Source: Phytopseudomonas seleniipraecipitans (lineage in GTDB: Bacteria; Pseudomonadota; Gammaproteobacteria; Pseudomonadales; Pseudomonadaceae). Taken from it: 64,000 nucleotides of DNA. Numbering within the stretch: the first letter of the stretch is position 1; every line of letters starts with the position of its first letter. This document shows, one piece after another, positions 32,910-40,713 of this stretch. The stretch lies in the NCBI RefSeq assembly GCF_900102335.1, contig NZ_FNBM01000010.1, positions 1-64,000 of the forward strand, read 5' to 3'. The notes below the pieces were generated by a model. The model made no database searches. It saw nothing but the letters and a program-made list of their open reading frames with translations, and had not been told where the DNA came from. The position numbers were made by a program, and so were the translations under genes.

Positions 32910-33509
32910 TCAGAACGTCAGGCGAGCATTGGCAGGTGTCGACTCGACACCCTTCTGGCCGTTGGGGCCAATCAACTGCACGTTGATCTTCTGGGTTGCC
33001 GGGAACTGCTTGTAAAAGGCCGTCAGGTCGACGGTCTTCAACGCATCTGGTTGCTTGCAGGTGAAGCTGTAGTCAGCATCGATATCGCTATGCTCGTGGT
33101 CATGATCATGTCCGTCAGCATGTTCGTCGTGGTCGTGGTCGTGGTCGTGGTCGTGCTTATCCTCGGCGTCGCCGAACAACGGACTGCTGAGTTCGTGCTC
33201 CGTCAGGCTGCAGCCGGCCGCAGCGGGCAGACTGAACAACGCGAGCGGTTTTTCCAGCTTGGCGCGAGCGGCGGCGACGGTTTTCTTGTCGGCATCGCTG
33301 GTGGCGGCATGCTCGAAACCGACGATGTTCATGGCCGGGCTCTCCAGCTCGATTTCCAGCGTATTGCCTTCCAGCGCGACGTTCAGCGTGGCGACACCGT
33401 GTTCGTGCTTGCCCAGGCTGCCGTGTTCATGGTCGTGATCGTGGTCATGTGCGTGAGCAACGGCCAGGGGCAGTAGAGCGAAGGGCAGGGCAAGCAGTAA
33501 GCGACGCAT
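32910..33509 (-). CDS. zrgA: ZrgA-family histidine-rich zinc-binding periplasmic protein
   Basis: The 199-residue product has a signal peptide (to about AHA, residue 20) and belongs to the ZrgA (DUF2796) family. It has three histidine-rich tracts: HDHDHDHEHG after the signal peptide, a longer His-Asp tract near 118-140, and a few more near 142. Such tracts bind zinc. The P. aeruginosa homologue is Zur-controlled. It is the first gene of a four-gene minus-strand operon, behind a candidate Zur box at 33541-33557. The central His-Asp tract is encoded by six-base tandem repeats. Confidence 0.88.
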   Translation of the reverse strand: MRRLLLALPFALLPLAVAHAHDHDHDHEHGSLGKHEHGVATLNVALEGNTLEIELESPAMNIVGFEHAATSDADKKTVAAARAKLEKPLALFSLPAAAGCSLTEHELSSPLFGDAEDKHDHDHDHDHDEHADGHDHDHEHSDIDADYSFTCKQPDALKTVDLTAFYKQFPATQKINVQLIGPNGQKGVESTPANARLTF

Positions 33510-33540
33510 GGGAGCGGCTCCAGATGGTGGACAGAAGGTG

Positions 33541-33557
33541 TTGATACGTTATAACAA
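33541..33557 (-). promoter_or_regulatory. Candidate Zur box of the zrgA operon
   Basis: The minus strand reads TTGTTATAACGTATCAA. It agrees with the left half TGTTATA of the Zur consensus TGTTATA-N-TATAACA fully and with the right half at four of seven bases. It lies 30-50 bases before zrgA, the position of a repressor site. Confidence 0.5.
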
Positions 33558-33637
33558 TTTTATCCGGCATGGTAGGGGCACCTTGGTTTGTAGTCGCTGG
33601 CGTGGGAGCATTGCCCATCGATAGCGTGGAGGTGGAG

Positions 33638-33991
33638 ATGGTGCGTATTCGCGGGCGGATCGGCGACTGGCCGGTGGATCTGACGGTGGAGCTGGACCCG
33701 CAAGAGTGGGCGCAGCTGACTGGCGCAATACTTGCCGTGCCGCAGACGCCGGCGGCTACGGTTACCCCGGCAGCGGTCCAGCCCGATGAGGATAAGCAAT
33801 GGCAGACGGTGCTCGAACTGTTGCGGCGCGCCGGGCGTGTCGAAGGCCCGCAGTTAATGGCGCAGCTGGCGGCGCTGGCGGGCGGTGAGTTGGCGGGCAA
33901 GCGTTTGTTGGTGCGCCTGCGGCACTGCGATCAGGTGCGCATGGAGACTGGCCCGGATGCACCGGTTTATTGCTGGGTAGAGCAGCCCTGA
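33638..33991 (+). CDS. Hypothetical protein
   Basis: A 117-residue product starting MVRIRGRIGDWPVDLTVELD. An earlier in-frame ATG at 33569 would add 23 residues and nearly reach the zrgA regulatory region, but GGAGG at 33628-33632 fits the start at 33638. The N-terminal half looks like a short beta domain and the C-terminal half is alanine- and leucine-rich with a winged-helix feel (LRRAGRVEGPQLMAQLAALAG). No family is recognised. It diverges from zrgA; the position matches PA4062 in P. aeruginosa. Confidence 0.65.
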   Translation: MVRIRGRIGDWPVDLTVELDPQEWAQLTGAILAVPQTPAATVTPAAVQPDEDKQWQTVLELLRRAGRVEGPQLMAQLAALAGGELAGKRLLVRLRHCDQVRMETGPDAPVYCWVEQP

Positions 33992-34295
33992 GTTGAGCCT
34001 CTGGCGTTAAGCAGTCTGCATGGCTGGGAGTCGTTGAGCGCTGGGAATGACCTGGGTATCGCTGCGCTCAACCCAGGCTATAGGCTGCCATCGCATCGCA
34101 CCAAGCTGTACACCTTTCGAGCGCTCGGCTTGCTGCATTTGCGAAGGCAGTTCTGCTGCAGCAAAACCGTTATCTGATCGGTATGGCCCGCAGCTCGTAT
34201 TGGGCCCAGCGATACCCGGGAACCCCGGATACCTTCCGCTCAAACTGCGTGATAGGCCGGTTATCGCTGCGCTCGATGCCAGGTGACGGCGTCGC
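33992..34295. other. Gap with REP-like units
   Basis: No gene is seen. The gap holds a hairpin CCTGGGT-N13-ACCCAGG (34051-34077) and a complementary unit at 34207-34217, so GGGTATCGCTG (34054-34064) and CAGCGATACCC form a large inverted pair. A third related half-unit is near 34258-34280. It separates the hypothetical gene from the convergent cnoX. Confidence 0.6.
34051..34217. repeat. Pair of inverted REP-like units
   Basis: The arms GGGTATCGCTG (34054-34064) and CAGCGATACCC (34207-34217) are inverse, and the first unit is itself a hairpin. The family is the same as at 434-466. The pair resembles the BIME arrangement of REP sequences. Confidence 0.55.
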
Positions 34296-35168
34296 TCAAT
34301 ACAACGCCTGATAGACGCGGCGACGGTAAGTGGTCACCAGCGGATGATCATTGCCGAGTAGGTCGAAGACTTGCAGCAGCGTCTTGTGTGGCAGCCCGTC
34401 GGCGTAGTTGCGGTTGCGCACGAACAGCTTGAGCAGCGCATCCAGCGCCGGTTCGTACTGCTGGCGGGCCAGTTGCTGAATGGCCAGCTGGTAAGCAGCT
34501 TCATCATCCTCTGCATTTTGTGCCAGGCGGCTTTTCAGCGTGGCGGCGTCCGGCAGGCCCGCGGCTTCGCGCAGGAAGGTCAATTGCGCGCGCGCACCGG
34601 CGATGGCCTGCTTGTGTTCATCGCCCTTGACCGCGTCGAGCACCAGTTGCGCTTCGCCCAGCTCGCCGCGTTCGGCCATGCAGCGGGCATACAGAATCAG
34701 CGCAGCGCCATTCTCGTTGTCCTCACCGAGCAGTTGCTTGAGTAGCGCTTCCGCTTCGCCGATGCGGCCATCGGCAAAGGCCTGCTGGGCCACCTCGAGC
34801 AGGTCGGCCTCGGGCGCTGCAGGTTCGGCAACGTGAGGCTGCAGCATGGCGCGAATCGCCGACTCGGGCTGGGCGCCCTGAAAGCCGTCCACCGGTTGGC
34901 CATCCTTGAACAGCACCACGGTCGGCAGGCTGCGGATGCCGAAGCGTGCGACGATTTCCTGCTCGATATCACAATTGACCTTGGCCAGCAGCAGCTCGCC
35001 CTGATAGCCCTCGGTGATCTGCTCCAGCAACGGCATCAGCGCTTTGCAGGGCGCGCACCACTCGGCCCAGAAGTCCACCAGCACTGGCTGGGTGAAGGAT
35101 TTCTCGACCACCAGTTGTTCAAACTGGACGGCGCCATTGATATCGAAGATGTACGGGGTGTCGCTCAT
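34296..35168 (-). CDS. cnoX: Thioredoxin-TPR chaperone CnoX/YbbN
   Basis: The 290-residue product has an N-terminal thioredoxin fold (about 10-115, FWAEWCAPCKALMPLLEQI) and a C-terminal TPR-like region. CnoX proteins hold unfolding proteins under oxidative stress and hand them to GroEL/DnaK. E. coli CnoX lacks the CxxC pair, but this one has WCAPCK and should be redox active. ATG at 35168 is the family start. It is downstream of the zinc operon and transcribed toward it. Confidence 0.9.
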   Translation of the reverse strand: MSDTPYIFDINGAVQFEQLVVEKSFTQPVLVDFWAEWCAPCKALMPLLEQITEGYQGELLLAKVNCDIEQEIVARFGIRSLPTVVLFKDGQPVDGFQGAQPESAIRAMLQPHVAEPAAPEADLLEVAQQAFADGRIGEAEALLKQLLGEDNENGAALILYARCMAERGELGEAQLVLDAVKGDEHKQAIAGARAQLTFLREAAGLPDAATLKSRLAQNAEDDEAAYQLAIQQLARQQYEPALDALLKLFVRNRNYADGLPHKTLLQVFDLLGNDHPLVTTYRRRVYQALY

Positions 35169-35227
35169 GGTCGGTCTCTGTCCGCGCGAAAATGGGTATG
35201 ACTATAAATGCGGGCGCGGGTAGCCGG

Positions 35228-35890
35228 CTACAAGGTCCCGCGATCCGCATGATAGAGGCTGACGTGGCGAAAGGTTTCCGGCTCGGCCAAGTCGGGCCAG
35301 GTGCAGCCCTGCAAGCCGGCGATGCGGCGGTACGCGGGATGGCTGAAATCACGCACACGGGAGTCGGCGACCAGCACCTGTTGGGCATGTTCCAGCACGC
35401 GGTCGAGGAGCGGCAGGTTGGCGCGGTCGTAGAGCACGTCGGCAACGATCGCCAGGTCGTAGTCACGGCGTTCGGCGAACAGGTCGGCCGAGTAGTCCAG
35501 CTGCACGTCGTTTAGTTCGGCGTTGGCCCGACAAGCTGCCAGCGCCAGCGGGTCGAGGTCGCAGGCCACCACCTGGGCGGCGCCGGCACGTGCCGCGGCA
35601 ATCGCAGCTACGCCGGAGCCGCTGCCAACATCCAGCACGTGCTTGCCGCGCACCCATTCGGGGTGCTGCGCCAACCAATCGACCAGTACCAGGCCGCTGG
35701 CCCAGCAGAAGCACCAATAAGGTGGCTCTTCAAGGATGCGCCGGGTCTCCTCCGGGCTGAAGCAGCGATCCATGTTCTCGGGATCGATCAGCCACAAGCG
35801 CAGGTCCGTGCCCGGTAGCGTCGTCGCGCTCAGCCGCGCATCACCGAGCAAGTCGCTCAGGGCAGCTTGCAGGTGCTGCGGTGGCGTCAC
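35228..35890 (-). CDS. Class I SAM-dependent methyltransferase (ETFB-lysine methyltransferase-like)
   Basis: The 220-residue product has the SAM motif LDVGSGSGVAAIAAARAGA (about 85-103) and the acidic D of VACDLDPLA. The NxxxN-type pattern (PYWCFCWASG upstream) is like the PrmA/METTL20 group that methylates lysines of proteins. The target is unknown. The start codon is GTG at 35890 and overlaps the lipoprotein stop by four bases (GTGA), so the two are translated together. Confidence 0.82.
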   Translation of the reverse strand: MTPPQHLQAALSDLLGDARLSATTLPGTDLRLWLIDPENMDRCFSPEETRRILEEPPYWCFCWASGLVLVDWLAQHPEWVRGKHVLDVGSGSGVAAIAAARAGAAQVVACDLDPLALAACRANAELNDVQLDYSADLFAERRDYDLAIVADVLYDRANLPLLDRVLEHAQQVLVADSRVRDFSHPAYRRIAGLQGCTWPDLAEPETFRHVSLYHADRGTL

Positions 35891-36324
35891 AGCGCAGGCG
35901 TGACCCGGACTTCGCCGAGTGCCTGGCTCTGCGGCTCGCGGATCAGCTGGCTAGGCATGTGCAGCACCAGCTTGCCGGACTGATGAACACGACCACGCAG
36001 CTCCACGCGGATGCCTTGGTCGAAATTTTCCGGGTTGAATTGCAGGCGAAACGGCAGCGGCGCACCGGTGCCGCGTAGCTGGATATTGCCCAGCAGTTTG
36101 TTGGGCAGGCCGCGTTCATTGATGGTCAGCAGGGCCAGTTCGACATCGGCGCCCGCAGGAACGTCGAGCAGGGTGCCGGTAAGGTCGCGCAGGTGGGCAG
36201 GCGTGGCGGCCGGCTGTTGTTTAGGCACCGGTGCGGCAGGTGGCGCGACAGGCGCTGGCGCCTCGCCGGCGCAGGCAGCCAGCAGGGTGACGAGGCTGAG
36301 TAGAGCGAGTGGGCGCAATGGCAT
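35887..36324 (-). CDS. YbaY-family lipoprotein
   Basis: The 145-residue product starts with a lipoprotein signal peptide (MPLRPLALLSLVTLLAAC, lipobox LAAC at 15-18) and a proline-rich linker, followed by a YbaY/YscW-like beta domain (about 45-145). It should be lipid-anchored and face the periplasm. A longer frame from 36771 overlaps nrdR and is artificial. YbaY proteins have no firm role. It is divergent from nrdR. Confidence 0.82.
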   Translation of the reverse strand: MPLRPLALLSLVTLLAACAGEAPAPVAPPAAPVPKQQPAATPAHLRDLTGTLLDVPAGADVELALLTINERGLPNKLLGNIQLRGTGAPLPFRLQFNPENFDQGIRVELRGRVHQSGKLVLHMPSQLIREPQSQALGEVRVTPAL

Positions 36325-36460
36325 GGGACGATCCTCGGGGCAATGGCTGGATTCTCCCCATAGCCACTGGCGAATGCAAAGGAAAGTGGCCCTGCGGCGC
36401 TTGGCACCGGGTCGGGCGGATGCGCTACCATGCGGGCTTTCTCGCCTGGCTGTTTCGACC

Positions 36461-36925
36461 ATGCACTGCCCCTTTTGCTCTGCCAACGACACCAAAGTCA
36501 TCGATTCGCGTCTGGTCGCCGAGGGCGAGCAGGTGCGTCGTCGCCGTGAATGCCTGGCCTGTGGCGAGCGCTTCACCACCTTCGAGACCGCCGAACTGGT
36601 GATGCCGCGCCTGATCAAGCAGGACGGTAGCCGCCAGCCTTTCGACGAAGAGAAGCTGCGCGCCGGCATGCTGCGTGCGCTGGAGAAGCGCCCGGTAAGC
36701 ATCGAACGGCTGGAGGCGGCCATCGCGCATATCAAGCACCGCCTGCGCGCCACCGGCGAGCGCGAAATCAAGTCGCTGGTGTTGGGCGAGCTGGTGATGA
36801 CCGAGCTGCAGAAACTCGACGAGGTGGCCTACATCCGCTTCGCCTCGGTGTACCGGCGCTTCCAGGACCTCAACGAATTCCGCGAGGAAATCGACCGTCT
36901 TTCCCGCGAGCCCAATCAGGATTGA
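36461..36925 (+). CDS. nrdR: Transcriptional repressor NrdR
   Basis: NrdR is the nucleotide-sensing repressor of ribonucleotide reductase operons. The 154-residue product has a zinc ribbon with Cys3, Cys6, Cys31 and Cys34 and an ATP-cone (about 49-139) that binds ATP and dATP. ATG at 36461 gives the family start MHCPFCSANDTKV. It is one base before ribD, and the nrdR-rib order is common in gamma-proteobacteria. Confidence 0.97.
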   Translation: MHCPFCSANDTKVIDSRLVAEGEQVRRRRECLACGERFTTFETAELVMPRLIKQDGSRQPFDEEKLRAGMLRALEKRPVSIERLEAAIAHIKHRLRATGEREIKSLVLGELVMTELQKLDEVAYIRFASVYRRFQDLNEFREEIDRLSREPNQD

Positions 36926-36926
36926 G

Positions 36927-38045
36927 ATGAGCGACAGCGACCAGGCATTCATGGCCCGCGCCCTCGAACTGGCGCGCAAGGGGCTGTATTCCACCCATCC
37001 CAATCCGCGTGTCGGCTGCGTGATCGTGCGTGACGGCAACGTCGTCGGCGAAGGCTGGCATGCCAAGGCCGGCGAGCCCCATGCCGAGGTTCATGCGCTG
37101 CGCCAGGCCGGCGACAAGGCGCGCGGCGCCACGGCGTACGTGACCCTTGAGCCGTGCAGTCATCACGGACGCACACCGCCGTGCGCCGATGCGTTGGTCG
37201 CGGCCGGTGTCGCCCGGGTAGTCGCGGCCATGCAGGACCCCAATCCGCAGGTCGCCGGGCGCGGGTTGCTGCGCTTGATGAATGCCGGCATCTCGGTGCA
37301 GAGCGGTGTACTGGAAGCTGAAGCGCGGGCGCTCAATGCCGGCTTCGTTAAACGCATGGAGCACGGCCTGCCGCTGGTGCGGGTCAAACTGGCGATGAGC
37401 CTGGACGGGCGTACGGCGATGGCCAGTGGTGAAAGCCAATGGATCACCGGGCCGGCAGCTCGCGCTGCGGTTCAGCGCCTGCGTGCGCGCTCCAGTGTGG
37501 TACTAAGCGGCGCCGACACCGTGCTGGCCGATGCGGCCAGATTGACGGTGCGCCCCGACGAGCTGGGCCTTGGCGCCGAACTCACCGCCCTGGCGCAGGC
37601 CCGTCCGCCGTTGCGCGTGCTGATCGACGGCCGCTTGCGGGTGCCGCTGAGCGCGCCGTTCTTCCAGGCCGGCCCGGCGCTGGTGGCCACCTGTGCGGCG
37701 GCGACGTCGCGCAATCGCTATGTCGATGACGGCCACGAATTGCTGGCAATGCCCGGCAGCAACGGCCATGTCGACTTGCGTAAGCTGCTGTTGGACTTGG
37801 CGGGCCGGGGCGCCAACGAGGTGTTGGTCGAGGCAGGGCCGAAACTCGCCGGAGCATTCGCTCGGCTCGGGCTGGTCGATGAATATCAGCTGTTCGTTGC
37901 GCCGAAGTTTCTCGGCTCCAGCGCCCGGCCGCTGCTCGATCTGCCGCTGGCGCGCATGGCCGAGGCCAAGCCGCTGAGGATCGTCGACATGCGCGCAGTG
38001 GGCGACGACTGGCGAATCATCGCCGTGCCTGATTCCACCGCCTGA
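36927..38045 (+). CDS. ribD: Bifunctional riboflavin deaminase-reductase RibD
   Basis: RibD does the second and third steps of riboflavin synthesis, deaminating and then reducing the pyrimidine from GTP. The 372-residue product has the deaminase domain with zinc ligands H52, C77 and C86 (HAE and PCSHHGRTPPC) and a C-terminal reductase domain (about 150-372). It lies one base after nrdR. The FMN riboswitch starts about 80 bases downstream, so ribD itself is outside its control. Confidence 0.97.
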   Translation: MSDSDQAFMARALELARKGLYSTHPNPRVGCVIVRDGNVVGEGWHAKAGEPHAEVHALRQAGDKARGATAYVTLEPCSHHGRTPPCADALVAAGVARVVAAMQDPNPQVAGRGLLRLMNAGISVQSGVLEAEARALNAGFVKRMEHGLPLVRVKLAMSLDGRTAMASGESQWITGPAARAAVQRLRARSSVVLSGADTVLADAARLTVRPDELGLGAELTALAQARPPLRVLIDGRLRVPLSAPFFQAGPALVATCAAATSRNRYVDDGHELLAMPGSNGHVDLRKLLLDLAGRGANEVLVEAGPKLAGAFARLGLVDEYQLFVAPKFLGSSARPLLDLPLARMAEAKPLRIVDMRAVGDDWRIIAVPDSTA

Positions 38046-38126
38046 CGCACGCCGCTCGGGCACTCCTGCCGTGCACCTCTGCGGCAACTGTGGTAAAACG
38101 CCTGTCGGCCGCACAGCGTGGCCACA

Positions 38127-38278
38127 ACGTTCTCAGGGCGGGGTGTGATTCCCCACCGGCGGTAATGATGCGCAACGCGTCTAGCCCGCGAGCGCCCGGT
38201 ACGGCACCAGCCAACCGGGGTCTAGCAGATCCGGTGTGATTCCGGAGCCGACGGTATAGTCCGGATGAAGAGAGAGCG
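38127..38278 (+). promoter_or_regulatory. FMN riboswitch (RFN element)
   Basis: The region has all RFN landmarks in order: TCAGGGCGGGGTG, ATTCCCCACCGGCGGTAAT, AGCCCGCGAGCGC, CAGATCCGGTGTGATTCCGG and AGCCGACGGTATAGTCCGGATG ahead of GAGAGAG. It is the FMN aptamer. It lies between ribD and the second lumazine synthase gene. Downstream, a hairpin at 38345-38363 covers the ribosome binding site, so control is likely at translation. Confidence 0.97.
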
Positions 38279-38344
38279 GGAATGTCTGACAAGGCGCCCT
38301 TGCGGCTGCCGTACGTCCGTTATGTCCCTATCGATCCAAGCTGC

Positions 38345-38363
38345 CCTGTTTTAACCAAACAGG
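38345..38363 (+). promoter_or_regulatory. Shine-Dalgarno-sequestering hairpin of the riboswitch
   Basis: CCTGTTT (38345-38351) and AAACAGG (38357-38363) form a perfect 7-bp stem with loop TAACC. The AGGAG binding site begins in its 3' arm, nine bases before ATG 38372. This fits the expression platform of a translational FMN riboswitch. Confidence 0.65.
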
Positions 38364-38371
38364 AGTTGAAC

Positions 38372-38833
38372 ATGTCCATTACCTCTAACGTGCGCCGGGT
38401 TGCTTTCGTGCAGGCCTGCTGGCACCGCGAAATCGTCGATCAATCCCGCAATGCATTCCTCGAAGAGATGCAGCGCCAAGGCTACGCTGCCAGCGAGATC
38501 GATTGCTTCGAGGTCGGTGGCGCCTTCGAAATTCCCCTGCATGCCAAGCGTCTGGCCAGAAGTGGCCGTTATGCCGGTATCGTGGCTGCCGGCCTGGTGG
38601 TCGATGGTGGCATCTACCGTCACGAGTTCGTTGCCCAGGCGGTCATCGAGGGCCTTATGCAGGTGCAACTGGAGACCGACGTGCCGGTATTCTCGGCCGT
38701 GCTGACGCCTCATCATTTCCATGCCGGCGAAGAGCACCAGACGTTCTTCCGCGAGCACTTCCTGGTCAAGGGCGCCGAAGCGGCGCGCACCTGTGCCGAC
38801 ACCCTGCGCAAGCTCGCAGAACTGCCTGTCTGA
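38372..38833 (+). CDS. ribH2: 6,7-dimethyl-8-ribityllumazine synthase, type II-like (RibH2)
   Basis: The enzyme condenses an aminopyrimidine with a four-carbon phosphate to make the riboflavin precursor. The 153-residue product has the FEVGGAFEIPL and DGGIYRHEFVAQAVIEGLM segments; the sequence resembles RibH2 of Brucella more than the classical RibH at 40714. ATG at 38282 is in frame and would add 30 residues, but AGGAG before 38372 and the sequestering hairpin there argue for 38372. It is under the riboswitch, unlike ribD. This makes two lumazine synthases in one cluster. Confidence 0.88.
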   Translation: MSITSNVRRVAFVQACWHREIVDQSRNAFLEEMQRQGYAASEIDCFEVGGAFEIPLHAKRLARSGRYAGIVAAGLVVDGGIYRHEFVAQAVIEGLMQVQLETDVPVFSAVLTPHHFHAGEEHQTFFREHFLVKGAEAARTCADTLRKLAELPV

Positions 38834-38844
38834 GGGGATTTTCC

Positions 38845-39507
38845 ATGTTCACTGGAATCATCGCATCCATCGGCAGCATCGCCGCCATCACCCCCAAGGG
38901 CGGCGACGTGCGTGTCTACGTGAAGACCGCCAAGCTCGATTTGAGTGACGTGGTGCTGGGTGACAGCATCGCCGTCAACGGCGTGTGCCTGACTGCGGTC
39001 GAGCTGCCGGGCGACGGCTTCTGGGCCGATGTCAGCCGCGAGACCCTGGCACGCACCGCCTTCATCGACCTCAAGAGCGGCAGCCGGGTCAACCTGGAAA
39101 AGGCCCTGACGCCGACCACCCGCCTGGGCGGCCACCTGGTCAGCGGCCATGTCGATGGCGTCGGCGAGATCGTCTCCCGCGAGGAAAACGCCCGCGCCAT
39201 TCAGTTCAAGGTGCGTGCGCCGCGTGAGCTGGCCAAGTACATCGCCCACAAGGGCTCGATCACAGTCGACGGCACCAGCCTGACGGTGAATGCCGTGGAC
39301 GGTGCCGAGTTCGAGTTGACCATCGTGCCGCACACCCTGGCCGAAACCATCATGGCCGACTACCGTCCTGGTCGTCGGGTCAACCTCGAGGTCGACCTGC
39401 TGGCCCGTTACCTGGAGCGTCTGTTGCTCGGTGACAAGGCCGCCGAGCCGACCAGCGCCGGGCTCACCGAAGGGTTTCTCGCCGAACACGGCTACCTGAA
39501 GCATTAA
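38845..39507 (+). CDS. ribC: Riboflavin synthase alpha subunit
   Basis: The enzyme disproportionates two lumazine molecules to riboflavin. The 220-residue product has two duplicated barrels starting MFTGII and with SVNGVCLT-type repeats (here IAVNGVCLT and VDGTSLTV). ATG at 38845 is the family start; the frame extends upstream across ribH2. It is 11 bases after ribH2 and is probably co-transcribed under the riboswitch leader. E. coli calls this gene ribE. Confidence 0.95.
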   Translation: MFTGIIASIGSIAAITPKGGDVRVYVKTAKLDLSDVVLGDSIAVNGVCLTAVELPGDGFWADVSRETLARTAFIDLKSGSRVNLEKALTPTTRLGGHLVSGHVDGVGEIVSREENARAIQFKVRAPRELAKYIAHKGSITVDGTSLTVNAVDGAEFELTIVPHTLAETIMADYRPGRRVNLEVDLLARYLERLLLGDKAAEPTSAGLTEGFLAEHGYLKH

Positions 39508-39520
39508 GGACACCGCCACC

Positions 39521-40612
39521 ATGGCACTCAACAGTATCGAAGAGCTGGTCGAAGACATTCGCGCTGGCAAGATGGTCATCCTCATGGATGACGAAGACCG
39601 CGAGAACGAAGGCGACCTGATCATCGCCTCGGAATGCGTGACCGCCGAGAACATCAACTTCATGGCGCGTTTCGCCCGCGGCCTGATCTGCATGCCGATG
39701 ACCCGCGAGCGCTGCGAAACGCTCAAGCTGCCGCTGATGGCACCGCGCAATGGGTCGGGTTTTGGCACCAAGTTCACCGTGTCCATCGAAGCCGCCGAGG
39801 GCGTGACCACCGGCATTTCCGCCGCTGACCGTGCCCGCACCGTGCAGGCCGCTGCGGCCAAGCACGCGGTGGCTGAAGACATTGTCAGCCCCGGCCATAT
39901 CTTCCCGCTGATGGCCCAGCCCGGCGGCGTGCTGGCGCGTGCCGGCCATACCGAAGCGGCCTGCGACCTGGCACGCATGGGCGGCTTTGAACCGAGCGGG
40001 GTGATCTGCGAGATCATGAACGACGACGGCACCATGGCCCGTCGCCCGGAGCTGGAAGTGTTCGCCGAGCAGCACGGCATCAAGATCGGCACCATCGCCG
40101 ACCTGATCCACTACCGCATGCTCCACGAGCGCACTGTGCAGCGCATCACCGAGCAGCCGCTGGATAGCGAAGTCGGCCATTTCAACCTGGTTACCTACCG
40201 TGACTCGGTGGAAGGCGATGTGCACATGGCACTGACCCTGGGCACCATCTGCGCCGAAGAGCCGACCCTGGTGCGAGTGCACAACATGGATCCGATGCGC
40301 GACCTGCTGATGGTTCGCCAGCCCGGCCGCTGGAGCCTGCGCGCGGCGATGACCGAAGTCGCCAATGCCGGTGGCGGCGTGGTGCTGTTGCTCGGCCATT
40401 CGCTGGGCGGCGACGAAGTGCTGGCGCATATTCGCGAGGCGGACGGTACCGCCACCAGCAAGGCGCCGAGCACCTACAGCACGGTCGGCGCCGGTTCGCA
40501 GATATTGCGTGACCTCGGTGTGCGCAAGATGCGCCTGATGAGTGCACCTATGAAGTTCAACGCGATATCCGGTTTCGATCTGGAAGTTGTAGAATACCTG
40601 CCCCCGAAATAA
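39521..40612 (+). CDS. ribB: 3,4-dihydroxy-2-butanone-4-phosphate synthase with defective GTP cyclohydrolase II domain (RibBX)
   Basis: The N-terminal domain (about 1-200) makes the four-carbon precursor of lumazine from ribulose 5-phosphate and has DDEDRENEGD (about 24-33) and the GHTEAACDL segment. The C-terminal domain (about 208-363) is related to GTP cyclohydrolase II, but the zinc-binding Cys motif of RibA (C-x10-C-x-C) is absent: VHNMDPMRDLLMVRQPGR stands where E. coli has VHSEC...RCDC. The RQEGRNIGL loop is also lost. This is the RibBX type. A true RibA is expected elsewhere. Confidence 0.92.
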   Translation: MALNSIEELVEDIRAGKMVILMDDEDRENEGDLIIASECVTAENINFMARFARGLICMPMTRERCETLKLPLMAPRNGSGFGTKFTVSIEAAEGVTTGISAADRARTVQAAAAKHAVAEDIVSPGHIFPLMAQPGGVLARAGHTEAACDLARMGGFEPSGVICEIMNDDGTMARRPELEVFAEQHGIKIGTIADLIHYRMLHERTVQRITEQPLDSEVGHFNLVTYRDSVEGDVHMALTLGTICAEEPTLVRVHNMDPMRDLLMVRQPGRWSLRAAMTEVANAGGGVVLLLGHSLGGDEVLAHIREADGTATSKAPSTYSTVGAGSQILRDLGVRKMRLMSAPMKFNAISGFDLEVVEYLPPK

Positions 40613-40713
40613 CGGGGTGACTGCCGCGATGAGCTATTTTTGCCTCATCGCCTTTATTTTCAGGGCTTGCCGCGGCATGCCCTGGCTCTTTAAGACAAGC
40701 TCGAGAATTCGCT

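Noticed and set aside
33120..33160. Tandem repeats that could suggest a CRISPR array
   Set aside because: The repeat is six bases long, has no spacers and codes in frame for His-Asp in ZrgA.
38282..38371. 30-residue N-terminal extension of RibH2
   Set aside because: The better ribosome binding site and the sequestering hairpin are at 38372, and the extra residues do not resemble lumazine synthases.
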